Shown: positions 1-7,553 of the stretch, piece by piece
Layout: each line of letters begins with the position of its first letter
How positions within the stretch are numbered: position 1 is the stretch's first letter
NCBI RefSeq assembly: GCF_030146175.1
Contig: NZ_JASLCE010000089.1
Span: 1-10,800 of the forward strand
Origin: Flavobacterium sp.
GTDB taxonomy: Bacteria; Bacteroidota; Bacteroidia; Flavobacteriales; Flavobacteriaceae
Length of the DNA stretch: 10,800 nt
Direction: 5' to 3'
Notes under the pieces: model-generated
Told to the model about the DNA's origin: nothing
Databases searched by the model: none
Seen by the model: only the letters and a program-made list of their open reading frames with translations
Program-made: the position numbers and the translations under genes

Positions 1-1787
1 GTACTTGATCCGTTGTAGATATATAAGAAATCATAACCGTCTTCCAATCTGAAAGATGTAAAAGTCAGTTTTACTTTATTGTTCGCCAGATTTGGAATCA
101 GCGTTCTTACAAACACCTGATTATTTCCATACTGTCCAAATGTTCCTCCGGTATCGGTTAATTGAATGCCGTTACAATAATCAGCTCCGGTCAATAATAT
201 AAAATCTCTGGCCAATGATGTCATTCCTAAGCTACAAACCGGACGGATTCGAACTCTGTAATAGGTATTTGGTGTTAGGTTTTGTGCCGTATACGAATTT
301 GTTGTTACCGTCGTATACTGACCTGCTGTTCCTGAATACGGGAATACAACCACCTGCCATGAAGTCGCGCCTCCGGCATCCGACCAGGTAATCACAGCCG
401 ATGTATTTCCGGCTCCCATAGTAGAATTGATATCCGTAACCGTATTAATACAAGTATTGATACAATTTGTACTTAAACAAGCTCTGGAATCAATGTGGTT
501 TACAATTGCTGCTGACGGTTGTGGTCCGAATCCATTATTAAAACTGATTCCTACACCACTCACCAAATGGCAATAACTCATGATAGTCCCTTTTACAGAA
601 GAAGAAGGAATTGTTGGCGGACTGGTCATACAGTTATATCCTTCCGATGTGGCTCCTAAAGCAGCCGGAGCACAGTTGTCAATAGCGGTATTGTTTCCAT
701 TCCACACACAAGCGTGGGTATGTCTCGAACCTAGTAAGTGTCCTAATTCGTGTGTAACCACCTGAACTGTCCAGGAATACGTCGGAACGGTACTATAACT
801 AAAATTCACATCCGAATAACAATAATTATTAGCGGTACATAGTCCTCCGATTGTTACGGCTACTCCACCTAATCCTCCCGGATCGATCCCTACCAATTGT
901 CCTACATCACCGTCGAAAACAGGTCGTACTGCATTAAATTTTGCCAGGTAATCACCAGAACTGTTACCTACTCCTTCATACGGATCTTCAGTTGTCCAGA
1001 TATATACCGATTTTAATGCTGTTGTAATTCCGTCGTTATTATATAATGTCTGTACATTATTAAAAACCGAAGTCATCCAGTTGGAAGTGGTTGTTGTATT
1101 ACTTCCGTTTGATTGATACAGGTTATAATCGATTTCAAAATAAACAGTCACACATTTCAAACTGGCTGGACTTGCCGATGTAGTTGTTGGAGCATTTTTA
1201 AATTCTTCAACTTTATCATCCGTAGCACATTCAAAATCGTGAGTCACGTTCATTTTTTGATCTTCATAGATAATATAGTCCGTTTTGTTTCCTTTTTTGT
1301 CCAATTTACCCACTGTTAAATTGCTTAATTTTGAACTGGATGCGATTCCATTCAGTTCGCCTTTAAAAAAGTTAAACGAAACCAGTGAGTTTGCATCACC
1401 TTTTACAATACCACGGTAATAAACTCCCGGTGCGTAAGTGATGTTTTTTCCTTTATCGGTATCCAGGTGAAAACCTTCTGCTAATATCTCTACCCGATAA
1501 AGTTGTAGTGTTACCGTTTCATTATGGTATGGCAGATTCAATTCGATCGCATTGGGTTTTTTAGATACGATTTCATCGACAGCTGCTTCTTTTATAATAG
1601 CAAAAGAAGCGTCGTTTACAACTCTGGCAACTTCTTTACCGGGAGTTTTAGTCGACGCTTCTAATACTGAAAATTTCTTAAAGTCTGTGTTCTGGGAGCG
1701 TAACTCAGCGACCTTTTGGGCGATCCTGTTTTGCGAAAACACAGTCAGCCCGGTTAAAAGGGCCAAAAAAAGTGTAATTTTTTTCAT
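1..1787 (-). CDS. Secreted zinc metalloprotease (reprolysin-like metzincin) with Fn3 and CUB-like domains, 3' end cut by window edge
   Basis: This is a zinc endopeptidase predicted to be exported and to cleave extracellular proteins. The 595 codons visible are open throughout and run off the window start, so the C-terminus is missing. Residues 1-19 (MKKITLFLALLTGLTVFSQ) form a signal peptide. Residues about 20-200 look like a propeptide, with a Cys in HDFECATDD that might act as a cysteine switch. The catalytic domain spans about 205-430 and carries the metzincin zinc site HELGHLLGSRH (His346, Glu347, His350, His356), followed by the Met-turn GTIMSYCH around Met403. An Fn3-like domain follows at about 445-515, then a CUB-like domain from about 535 (DYCNG, then LEDGYDFLYIYNGSS). 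In Flavobacteriaceae such proteins usually end in a T9SS sorting domain; that part lies outside the window, so T9SS export is inferred. The start is the ATG directly before the signal peptide, about 30 nt downstream of a TATATTTG box. The protease class is secure; the substrate is unknown. Confidence 0.9.
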   Translation of the reverse strand, partial: MKKITLFLALLTGLTVFSQNRIAQKVAELRSQNTDFKKFSVLEASTKTPGKEVARVVNDASFAIIKEAAVDEIVSKKPNAIELNLPYHNETVTLQLYRVEILAEGFHLDTDKGKNITYAPGVYYRGIVKGDANSLVSFNFFKGELNGIASSSKLSNLTVGKLDKKGNKTDYIIYEDQKMNVTHDFECATDDKVEEFKNAPTTTSASPASLKCVTVYFEIDYNLYQSNGSNTTTTSNWMTSVFNNVQTLYNNDGITTALKSVYIWTTEDPYEGVGNSSGDYLAKFNAVRPVFDGDVGQLVGIDPGGLGGVAVTIGGLCTANNYCYSDVNFSYSTVPTYSWTVQVVTHELGHLLGSRHTHACVWNGNNTAIDNCAPAALGATSEGYNCMTSPPTIPSSSVKGTIMSYCHLVSGVGISFNNGFGPQPSAAIVNHIDSRACLSTNCINTCINTVTDINSTMGAGNTSAVITWSDAGGATSWQVVVFPYSGTAGQYTTVTTNSYTAQNLTPNTYYRVRIRPVCSLGMTSLARDFILLTGADYCNGIQLTDTGGTFGQYGNNQVFVRTLIPNLANNKVKLTFTSFRLEDGYDFLYIYNGSS

Positions 1788-1818
1788 TTTGCGGGGTTAG
1801 TTAGTATTTTAGTCAGTC

Positions 1819-1826
1819 CAAATATA
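1819..1826 (-). promoter_or_regulatory. Candidate -7 promoter box for the metalloprotease gene
   Basis: The minus strand reads TATATTTG, an exact match to the Bacteroidota -7 consensus TAnnTTTG. It lies 31 nt upstream of the protease ATG, which would give a leader of roughly 25 nt. No clean TTG is seen at the expected -33 distance, so the promoter is either weak or activator-dependent. Confidence 0.5.
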
Positions 1827-1859
1827 GAAAATATTTAGGTTCCGACCCACTTTCCCGGC

Positions 1860-1890
1860 TTAACTACACAATTTTAACCTTTTAACTACA
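1860..1890. repeat. Pair of 9-bp direct repeats TTAACTACA spaced 22 bp
   Basis: TTAACTACA occurs at 1860-1868 and again at 1882-1890, a start-to-start distance of 22 bp or about two helical turns. The pair sits upstream of the candidate protease promoter; the distal copy overlaps the stop codon of the ACT-domain gene. The phasing would suit tandem binding of a regulator, but the region is AT-rich and chance is possible. Confidence 0.35.
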
Positions 1891-2545
1891 AACTTTTAAG
1901 GTCTTTAATAGCTTTGAAGGCAATATCTACTTGATCATCGCTAACAATAATGGTGAATTCGTAATTTGTGGAAACTACTTCGCAAATATTCACACCTTCC
2001 CAGGCCAAACGTTGAAATACATAGTAAAACAATCCCGGTACCGAAAGGTTGTCTTTAGGAAGCTTTACCGTAATCGAAGCAAGGTTTTCGGTTTTATGAG
2101 CCCATTTTTCTTCCGCAAAGTATTTCTCTACTAGGTGGTTTAGAGAATCACTTACAATGATATTGGTTTCATTAACACCTCGCGAAGAAGTATAGAATAT
2201 ATCCGTATAGTTATTAATTTCTGCGATTAAATCCGATTGACAACTCAATACTTTTGGAGTAATTGCGAAATTATAATCCGTCAAAGAGGAACGAACGGTA
2301 ATTTCTCCAAGATTCTTCAGAACTTTATCCAGTTTGTGGTTCATCCGGAAACCAAGTTCTTCCGATAATCGTTTCAGAGCCATTACTACTGCTCCTTGTT
2401 TAATGTTTTTCCCTAATTCCTGCTCTAATTCCGGCATCATTACTCTTGCCAAGGAGGTCAGATTAATAATACCCTGGGAGAGGCCATTGAGCAAAAAGGG
2501 TTTCGTTTTAATGTAATGTTCAACTACAGAGGAAATAGTTTTCAT
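1886..2545 (-). CDS. ACT-domain protein with HTH-like N-terminus (aspartokinase-type ACT, no kinase domain)
   Basis: The protein is 219 aa. Residues about 18-62 (FLLNGLSQGIINLTSLARVM and onward) are helical and resemble a winged-helix or HTH segment. Residues about 82-145 look like a degenerate first ACT domain. Residues about 155-217 are a clear ACT domain (ENLASITVKLP, SVPGLFYYVFQRLAWEGVN, EVVSTNYEFTIIVSD) of the type found at the C-terminus of aspartate kinases, which normally binds an amino acid. There is no amino-acid kinase domain, so a name such as aspartate kinase would be wrong. A role as a small ligand-responsive regulator is inference. It lies 72 nt downstream of the yraN-like gene on the same strand, with a possible promoter of its own in the gap. 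The ATG start leaves a complete N-terminal helix. No recognisable terminator hairpin follows its TAG stop. Confidence 0.8.
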   Translation of the reverse strand: MKTISSVVEHYIKTKPFLLNGLSQGIINLTSLARVMMPELEQELGKNIKQGAVVMALKRLSEELGFRMNHKLDKVLKNLGEITVRSSLTDYNFAITPKVLSCQSDLIAEINNYTDIFYTSSRGVNETNIIVSDSLNHLVEKYFAEEKWAHKTENLASITVKLPKDNLSVPGLFYYVFQRLAWEGVNICEVVSTNYEFTIIVSDDQVDIAFKAIKDLKSL

Positions 2546-2593
2546 AATTATAGTGGGTTTTAAAAATCTCGTAAAATTACAAAAAAAACAATC

Positions 2594-2609
2594 TGTTAAA
2601 ACTTTAACA
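2594..2609. promoter_or_regulatory. Perfect palindrome TGTTAAA-AC-TTTAACA, operator-like
   Basis: A 7-bp inverted repeat with a 2-bp spacer lies between the yraN-like gene and the ACT-domain gene. It directly abuts the candidate -7 box at 2608-2615 on the downstream side, about where transcription of the ACT gene would start, as expected for a repressor site. A related imperfect copy occurs at 4034-4050. It has too little GC to be a good terminator. Confidence 0.35.
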
Positions 2610-2615
2610 AAAATA
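2608..2615 (-). promoter_or_regulatory. Candidate -7 promoter box for the ACT-domain gene
   Basis: The minus strand reads TATTTTTG, matching TAnnTTTG, 63 nt upstream of the ACT-domain ATG. No TTG is seen at the -33 position. AT-rich DNA makes such matches fairly common, so the gene may instead be read through from yraN. Confidence 0.35.
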
Positions 2616-2617
2616 AA

Positions 2618-2977
2618 TTAGAAATAATAAAATGCATCAGGATAATGCTTAATATCAAAAACAGTCCCCTGTTTGTGAATAGCAATTATATCAAAACGAA
2701 CGTCACATTCGATATCCCTTAGGATTACATATTCGTTAACAGCTTTGACTAAAAGCTGAATTTTCTTCGATTTCACAAATTCTTGTGGTAATCCATACTC
2801 TAATTTAGAACGAGTTTTAACTTCTACAACCACTAAAGTTGTACCTTTTTTTGCAATTATGTCAATCTCGGCTTTACAAAATATCCAGTTTCGCTCTAGA
2901 ATTTCGTATCCGTTCTGTATCAAAAATGCTACTGCACGCGATTCCCCTTCTTTTCCAAGTTCATTATGACGTGCCAT
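2618..2977 (-). CDS. YraN family (UPF0102) endonuclease-fold protein
   Basis: At 119 aa the protein has the usual length of this family of predicted restriction-endonuclease-like proteins, whose cellular role is poorly defined. It shows the full family signature: the opening NELGKEGESRAVAFLIQNGY, then ILERNW, the acidic pair in AEIDIIA (Glu37, Asp39) and VEVKTRS (Glu52, Lys54). Together these make the PD-(D/E)xK-like core. The gene begins 8 nt after the stop of the upstream S66 peptidase gene, so the two are almost surely co-transcribed. No signal peptide is seen, so it should be cytoplasmic. The family call is secure; whether it cleaves DNA is not known from sequence. Confidence 0.92.
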   Translation of the reverse strand: MARHNELGKEGESRAVAFLIQNGYEILERNWIFCKAEIDIIAKKGTTLVVVEVKTRSKLEYGLPQEFVKSKKIQLLVKAVNEYVILRDIECDVRFDIIAIHKQGTVFDIKHYPDAFYYF

Positions 2978-2985
2978 TTTTTATT

Positions 2986-3981
2986 TTATTGGAATTCTAA
3001 CACAACTTTATCGTCGGTTATTTCAAAATTAACCGTAGCACCTAAGATTAGTGCCCGATTATCTTTAACATGTCCGGCTGGAAAGTAAAAACATACCGGA
3101 ATATTATATTCTTTTGCGATGGAAGTGATAATACCTACTTCATTTTGCCCAAAAGGAATTTCGTTATCATGCATATCTGTCATTCCTCCTACTACAAGCC
3201 CTTTTAGCCCGTCAAAATAACCATTTCTTTTTAAATTATACAGCATACGATCTATATGATATAAATATTCGTCCAGATCTTCTATAAATAATATCTTATC
3301 TTTTGTATCAATTGAGGATTTGGATCCTAACAAACTGTATAATATAGAAAGGTTCCCCCCTACCAATTGTCCCGTTGCTTTTCCTTTAATTTCATATCCT
3401 TTCGCCGGAACCTCATAACGGATTTTCTCTCCAAATAGCGCTTTTCGTAGCGTTTCTTTTGAAATTTCTTCCGTTCGTGGTACCGTAAACGGCATGATAC
3501 TATGCAGGGTAGCCACTTTCATATTATGGACATGACTATGCAAAACGGTAACATCGCTAAATCCTATGATCCATTTTGGATGTTTTTTAAACTTCGTAAA
3601 ATCCAATCCGTCTATAATGCGAACCGTTCCATAACCGCCACGTGCACACCATATCGCTTTGATGTTATCATCGTCTAACATTTGCTGAAAATCATCGATA
3701 CGCTCGCGATCCGTACCACCCAACTGACAACTATCCAACCCTATTGTTCGTCCTAATTTGACTTCCAATCCCCACGATTTTAACAATGCTATGGCGGGTT
3801 CAGCGTCTTCGGGAAAAAATTTTCTTGCGGTACAAACAATGGCTACGGTATCACCTTTCTTTAAATAGGATGGAATTTTCATTTTTCGTTGTGAATATAA
3901 ATCGGTCGTTGTAAAAATTAATAGTAAAATCAAAAATGATCTCAAAAATACGGCTTTCGTATGGAGGCGGTTTGGTTTCAT
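2986..3981 (-). CDS. Peptidase S66 / LD-carboxypeptidase with an N-terminal signal peptide
   Basis: Members of this serine peptidase family (LdcA, MccF) cleave the L,D bond of murein tetrapeptides during peptidoglycan recycling, or cleave related peptide conjugates. The 331-aa protein keeps the whole catalytic set: nucleophile Ser142 in IIGFSDVT, Glu234 in LFIEDLDEY, and His304 in PAGHVKDNRA. The glycine-rich segment WCARGGYG (111-118) is also present. The usual cytoplasmic start corresponds to Met34 (MKIPSYLKKGDTVAIV). Here an extra 33 residues hold a basic N-terminus and the hydrophobic run FLRSFLILLLIFTTTDLYSQ, which looks like a signal peptide without a lipobox, so the enzyme may act in the periplasm. 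The first ATG was chosen because that extension is intact and export-like. It leads the yraN and ACT-gene cluster and is divergent from metG. Confidence 0.88.
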   Translation of the reverse strand: MKPNRLHTKAVFLRSFLILLLIFTTTDLYSQRKMKIPSYLKKGDTVAIVCTARKFFPEDAEPAIALLKSWGLEVKLGRTIGLDSCQLGGTDRERIDDFQQMLDDDNIKAIWCARGGYGTVRIIDGLDFTKFKKHPKWIIGFSDVTVLHSHVHNMKVATLHSIMPFTVPRTEEISKETLRKALFGEKIRYEVPAKGYEIKGKATGQLVGGNLSILYSLLGSKSSIDTKDKILFIEDLDEYLYHIDRMLYNLKRNGYFDGLKGLVVGGMTDMHDNEIPFGQNEVGIITSIAKEYNIPVCFYFPAGHVKDNRALILGATVNFEITDDKVVLEFQ

Positions 3982-3997
3982 TTGAAATCGTTTCTAA

Positions 3998-4005
3998 CAA
4001 ATTTA
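3998..4005 (-). promoter_or_regulatory. Candidate -7 promoter box for the S66 peptidase operon
   Basis: The minus strand reads TAAATTTG, an exact TAnnTTTG match 16 nt upstream of the peptidase ATG. It implies a very short leader of about 10 nt. No clear -33 TTG is seen at 19-21 nt spacing; a TTG lies only 12 nt upstream. Confidence 0.4.
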
Positions 4006-4033
4006 GCATTTTTAAAACAATACCATAAACATC

Positions 4034-4050
4034 TGTTAAAGGATTTGTCA
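4034..4050. promoter_or_regulatory. Imperfect palindrome TGTTAAA-N3-TTTGTCA between divergent genes
   Basis: The left half TGTTAAA is identical to the half-site of the perfect palindrome at 2594-2609, and both are preceded by the same ATC. The right half matches at 5 of 7 positions. It sits between the divergent S66 peptidase and metG promoters and could be a shared operator, though this is inference. Confidence 0.25.
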
Positions 4051-4105
4051 ACGCTTTTTTGCACAATTTGAATGAAAAAAATATTCAAATTCGTGGCTAA
4101 TAGCC

Positions 4106-4113
4106 TATTTTTG
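4106..4113 (+). promoter_or_regulatory. Candidate -7 promoter box for the metG operon
   Basis: TATTTTTG matches TAnnTTTG, with a weak TTC 19 nt upstream in place of TTG. Transcription would begin near 4118-4120, about 37 nt before the ATG at 4156. Because the box lies downstream of the more distal in-frame ATG at 4072, it supports the shorter metG reading. Confidence 0.45.
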
Positions 4114-4155
4114 CATTTCATCTTGAAAATACATTCAAAATCTAATCTTTTTTTT

Positions 4156-6216
4156 ATGATACAAAATCCTAAAAGATATACCATTACAGCTGCTTTACCG
4201 TATACGAACGGCCCGATTCATATTGGCCATTTAGCCGGAGTGTATGTACCGGCTGATATCTATGCGCGTTTTTTACGTCAGCAAGGTAAAGATGTAGCTT
4301 TTATTTGTGGGAGTGACGAACATGGTGTTGCCATTTCGATGAAAGCGAAAAAAGAAGGCATTACACCTCAGGAAGTTATCGATAAATACAACGGGATTAT
4401 TAAACAATCTTTTGCTGATTTCGGAATCTCTTTTGACAATTATTCCAGAACTTCAGCTAAAATACACCACGATACCGCTTCTGATTTTTTCAGAAAATTA
4501 TACGACAACGGTAAATTCATCGAAGAGGTTACCGAACAATTATACGACGAAAAAGCCCAACAATTCCTGGCCGATCGTTTTGTGACCGGAACTTGTCCGA
4601 AATGTGGTAATGAAGAGGCTTACGGCGATCAATGTGAAAAATGTGGTACGTCGTTAAATGCAACCGATTTAATCAATCCAAAATCGACCATAACCGGGAC
4701 AAAACCGATCTTAAAGTCAACCAAACACTGGTTCCTGCCATTAGATCAATACGATGCGTTTTTAAGAGAATGGATTTTGGAAGGTCATAAAAACGACTGG
4801 AAACCAAATGTTTTCGGACAGGTAAAATCGTGGTTGGACGACGGTTTAAAACCGCGTGCCGTTACGCGTGACCTGGACTGGGGAATTCCGGTTCCGGTTG
4901 AAGGCGCCGAAGGAAAAGTACTATATGTATGGTTTGACGCACCTATCGGTTATATTTCGTCTACAAAAGAATGGGCTGAAAGAGAAGGAAAAGACTGGGA
5001 ACCATACTGGAAAGACCAGGATACCAAACTGGTGCATTTTATCGGAAAAGACAATATTGTTTTCCACTGTGTGATTTTCCCGGCGATGTTAAAAGCCGAA
5101 GGCAGTTATATCCTACCGGACAATGTTCCGGCCAATGAATTCCTGAATCTGGAAGGTAACAAACTGTCGACTTCCAAAAACTGGGCGGTATGGTTACACG
5201 AATACCTTATCGATTTCCCGGAAAAACAGGACGTTTTACGTTATGCTTTAACCTCCAATGCTCCGGAAACCAAAGACAACGATTTTACCTGGAAAGATTT
5301 TCAGGCACGTAATAATAATGAGCTTGTTGCTATTTTCGGAAACTTTATCAACCGTGTAGTGGTATTAAGCAATAAATACTACGACGGTATCATTCCGCAA
5401 CCTAACGAACTAACCGAAGCAGACGAAGCGGCTTTAACCGAATTAAAAGCCTATCCGGCGGTTATTTCGAGTTCGATTGAACGCTACCGTTTCCGCGAAG
5501 CTTTAGGTGAGCTGATGAATGTGGCGCGTTTAGGAAACAAATACCTGGCCGATGAAGAACCGTGGAAAATTGTAAAAGAAAATCCGGAAAGAGTAAAAAC
5601 GCAAATGTATGTAGCCCTACAGATAGCTGCGGCATTGAGCGTTTTAGCCGAACCGTTCCTTCCATTTACCGCTCAAAAATTAAAATCAATTTTAAAAATT
5701 GACAATGCATTTGGATGGAATGATATCGCTCAAAATTCCGATTTAGTACCGGCTGGTCATCAGATCGGACAGGCGGAGTTACTATTCGCTAAAATTGAGG
5801 ATGAAGAAATTCAAAAACAAATCGACCGACTAGAGGCTACAAAAGTGGCCAATAAAGCCGAAAATCAGGTGGTAACGCCACAAAAAGAAGTCGCTACTTT
5901 TGATGATTTTGCCAAATTGGATTTACGCGTAGGAACCATCATTTCTGCTGAAAAAATGCCAAAAGCAAATAAATTACTGGTGCTAAAAGTCGACACCGGA
6001 CTTGATGTGCGTACCATCGTTTCGGGAATTGCCGAGCATTTTGCACCGGAAGACATTATCGGAAAAAGAGTAACCGTTTTAGCCAATCTGGCGCCAAGAG
6101 CTTTACGCGGCGTGGAAAGTGAAGGAATGATCCTGATGACGGAAAATGCCGAAGGTAAACTGGTTTTTGTAAACCCGGATGCCGATGGTGTTAAAAACGG
6201 AGCCACTATTAATTAA
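4156..6216 (+). CDS. metG: Methionyl-tRNA synthetase
   Basis: This cytoplasmic class I enzyme charges tRNA-Met with methionine. With the chosen start the protein is 686 aa. It shows the HIGH motif in [11 protein letters not shown] (His22-His25), the family segment CGSDEHG (51-57), and a zinc knuckle Cys147-x2-Cys150 with Cys160-x2-Cys163. The KMSKS loop is present as KLSTS (336-340). The anticodon-binding helices follow at about 385-540. A Trbp111-like tRNA-binding, dimerising domain fills about 582-686 ([14 protein letters not shown] to the end), as in bacterial two-part MetRS. An in-frame ATG at 4072 would add 28 residues (MKKIFKF...) unlike any MetRS N-terminus. [16 protein letters not shown] fits the family and follows the -7 box, so 4156 is preferred. 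The gene is followed after 21 nt by a HAD phosphatase gene, with no terminator seen. Confidence 0.97.
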   Translation: MIQNPKRYTITAALPYTNGPIHIGHLAGVYVPADIYARFLRQQGKDVAFICGSDEHGVAISMKAKKEGITPQEVIDKYNGIIKQSFADFGISFDNYSRTSAKIHHDTASDFFRKLYDNGKFIEEVTEQLYDEKAQQFLADRFVTGTCPKCGNEEAYGDQCEKCGTSLNATDLINPKSTITGTKPILKSTKHWFLPLDQYDAFLREWILEGHKNDWKPNVFGQVKSWLDDGLKPRAVTRDLDWGIPVPVEGAEGKVLYVWFDAPIGYISSTKEWAEREGKDWEPYWKDQDTKLVHFIGKDNIVFHCVIFPAMLKAEGSYILPDNVPANEFLNLEGNKLSTSKNWAVWLHEYLIDFPEKQDVLRYALTSNAPETKDNDFTWKDFQARNNNELVAIFGNFINRVVVLSNKYYDGIIPQPNELTEADEAALTELKAYPAVISSSIERYRFREALGELMNVARLGNKYLADEEPWKIVKENPERVKTQMYVALQIAAALSVLAEPFLPFTAQKLKSILKIDNAFGWNDIAQNSDLVPAGHQIGQAELLFAKIEDEEIQKQIDRLEATKVANKAENQVVTPQKEVATFDDFAKLDLRVGTIISAEKMPKANKLLVLKVDTGLDVRTIVSGIAEHFAPEDIIGKRVTVLANLAPRALRGVESEGMILMTENAEGKLVFVNPDADGVKNGATIN

Positions 6217-6237
6217 GAGTACAAATACAAAAATAAA

Positions 6238-6927
6238 ATGGCACTAAAAGTTATAGCCTTTGATGCAGATGATACCCTTTGGGTAAATGAGCCTTATTTT
6301 GAAGAAACCGAAAAAAAATTCTGCGGATTGATGGAAGATTATCTGTCACATCAGGGATTATCACAGGAGTTATTCAAAATTGAAATACAGAATTTACCGG
6401 CCTATGGTTACGGTATCAAAGGCTATATTCTTTCGATGATCGAAGCTGCCTTAAAAATTTCAAATAATACCATCGATGTCGCCATCATTGGCCGTATCAT
6501 CGAACTGGGAAAAGAATTGCTGGAAAAACCAATCGAATTACTCGATGGTGTTGAGGAAACGCTGGATGCCTTAAAAGGAAAATACCGATTGGTCGTTGCC
6601 ACTAAAGGCGATCTGAAAGACCAACATCGCAAATTACACGACTCCGGACTGGGCGCTTATTTTCACCATATTGAAGTAATGTCCGACAAACAACCATTGG
6701 ATTACCAAAAGCTGGTAAACCGTCTGGATTTAAAACCGGAAGAGTTTTTTATGATCGGAAATTCACTAAAATCGGATGTACTGCCGGTGCTGGAAATTGG
6801 AGGTCATGCGGTACACGTACCATTCCATACCACTTGGGCGCACGAACGTATTGATCATAAAGTGGAACATCCCAACTTTAGAACCATTGAAAAATTAACC
6901 GATATCCTACCGCTTTTATTACCGTGA
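6238..6927 (+). CDS. HAD superfamily hydrolase (phosphatase-like)
   Basis: At 229 aa this resembles the HAD phosphatases with a helical C1 cap (5'-nucleotidase YjjG or phosphoglycolate phosphatase-like). Motif I is AFDADDTLW, with nucleophile Asp9 and acid/base Asp11. Motif II is Thr122 in VVATKGD, motif III is probably Lys151, and motif IV is IGNSLKSDV, with Asp180 to bind magnesium. The more common GD at the start of motif IV is GN here, which many HAD subfamilies tolerate. The cap lies at about 15-100. The protein is probably cytoplasmic and acts on a phosphorylated small molecule; the substrate cannot be told. Its TGA stop overlaps the GTG start of the next gene by four bases (GTGA), indicating translational coupling. 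Confidence 0.9.
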   Translation: MALKVIAFDADDTLWVNEPYFEETEKKFCGLMEDYLSHQGLSQELFKIEIQNLPAYGYGIKGYILSMIEAALKISNNTIDVAIIGRIIELGKELLEKPIELLDGVEETLDALKGKYRLVVATKGDLKDQHRKLHDSGLGAYFHHIEVMSDKQPLDYQKLVNRLDLKPEEFFMIGNSLKSDVLPVLEIGGHAVHVPFHTTWAHERIDHKVEHPNFRTIEKLTDILPLLLP

Positions 6928-7553
6928 AACAAAAGTTAGACCTGGCCAACTGGAGCAGAAAAGAACATTTCGAATTTTTTAAAAATTTTGAAGAACCTTT
7001 TTTCGGACTTATCGCAACGGTTGACTGTACAAAAGCCTACGACAACGCCAAAGAAGCCGGTGTGCCGTTTTTTATTTATTACCTGTATAAAACGCTCGTA
7101 GCCGTAAATGCTGTCGAAGCTTTTCGCTATCGGATTCAGGATAATGAAGTCGTTATTTACGATCGTATTGATGCTTCTTCAACGATACTACGGGAAGACA
7201 ATTCCTTTGGCTTTTCGCTGATCGAATTTGACCGTGATATTCACACTTTTAAAACCATTGCGCAAAACGAAATCGAAAGGGTTCGTCAAACGCCGGGGCT
7301 TTTTACACGAAGTTTTGAAATGGATAACCTAATCCATTTTTCATCTATCCCGTGGGTGAATTTTACATCATTGTCGCATGCCCGAAGTTTTACATTCCCG
7401 GATAGTTGTCCGAAGATTTCCTTTGGCAAAATGACGCTAACCGGAGCCAAAAGAGAAATGCCGGTTTCCGTACACGTGCATCATGGTTTGGCCGACGGTT
7501 ATCATGTAGGGCTGTTTTTTGAAGAATTACAAAAACAACTGGATCAGAAATGA
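6924..7553 (+). CDS. CatA-like O-acetyltransferase (chloramphenicol acetyltransferase fold)
   Basis: The 209-aa protein has the length and layout of type A chloramphenicol acetyltransferases, which move acetyl from acetyl-CoA to a hydroxyl as trimers. Visible marks are NWSRKEHFEFF near the N-terminus, IPWVNFTSL (142-150) holding the family's conserved Ser region, and the catalytic HHGLADG, with His187 as the general base and Asp191 as its structural partner. Homologues in Bacteroidota chromosomes are often not resistance genes. Here the gene is embedded in a housekeeping operon, so the acceptor may be a cellular metabolite rather than chloramphenicol; this is inference. The start is GTG, overlapping the previous stop, and the gene's own TGA overlaps the next ATG (ATGA). 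Fold and active site are secure; the substrate is unknown. Confidence 0.88.
   Translation: MKQKLDLANWSRKEHFEFFKNFEEPFFGLIATVDCTKAYDNAKEAGVPFFIYYLYKTLVAVNAVEAFRYRIQDNEVVIYDRIDASSTILREDNSFGFSLIEFDRDIHTFKTIAQNEIERVRQTPGLFTRSFEMDNLIHFSSIPWVNFTSLSHARSFTFPDSCPKISFGKMTLTGAKREMPVSVHVHHGLADGYHVGLFFEELQKQLDQK

Noticed and set aside
1886..2545. Aspartate kinase
   Set aside because: Only the ACT regulatory part is present; at 219 aa there is no room for, and no trace of, the amino-acid kinase domain.
4030..4050. A TTGACA hexamer on the minus strand with TATGGT 18 nt downstream, as a sigma70-type promoter for the S66 gene
   Set aside because: Bacteroidota primary promoters use the TTG / TAnnTTTG pattern, and the TAAATTTG box at 3998-4005 fits that better.
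3851..4184. Short minus-strand frames across the start of the S66 gene and the divergent promoter region
   Set aside because: They overlap the S66 gene or the metG start and promoter boxes, are rich in Phe, Asn and Lys as expected from AT-rich DNA, and have no family signature.
5865..6206. A 113-codon reading frame antisense to the end of metG
   Set aside because: It lies wholly within the conserved tRNA-binding domain of metG, its product is low-complexity Ser/Thr/Ala/Phe typical of antisense frames, and it has no domain signature.
6924..7553. Chloramphenicol resistance gene on a mobile element
   Set aside because: The gene is translationally coupled inside a chromosomal operon, shows no flanking transposase or repeats, and the family has many members not tied to resistance.
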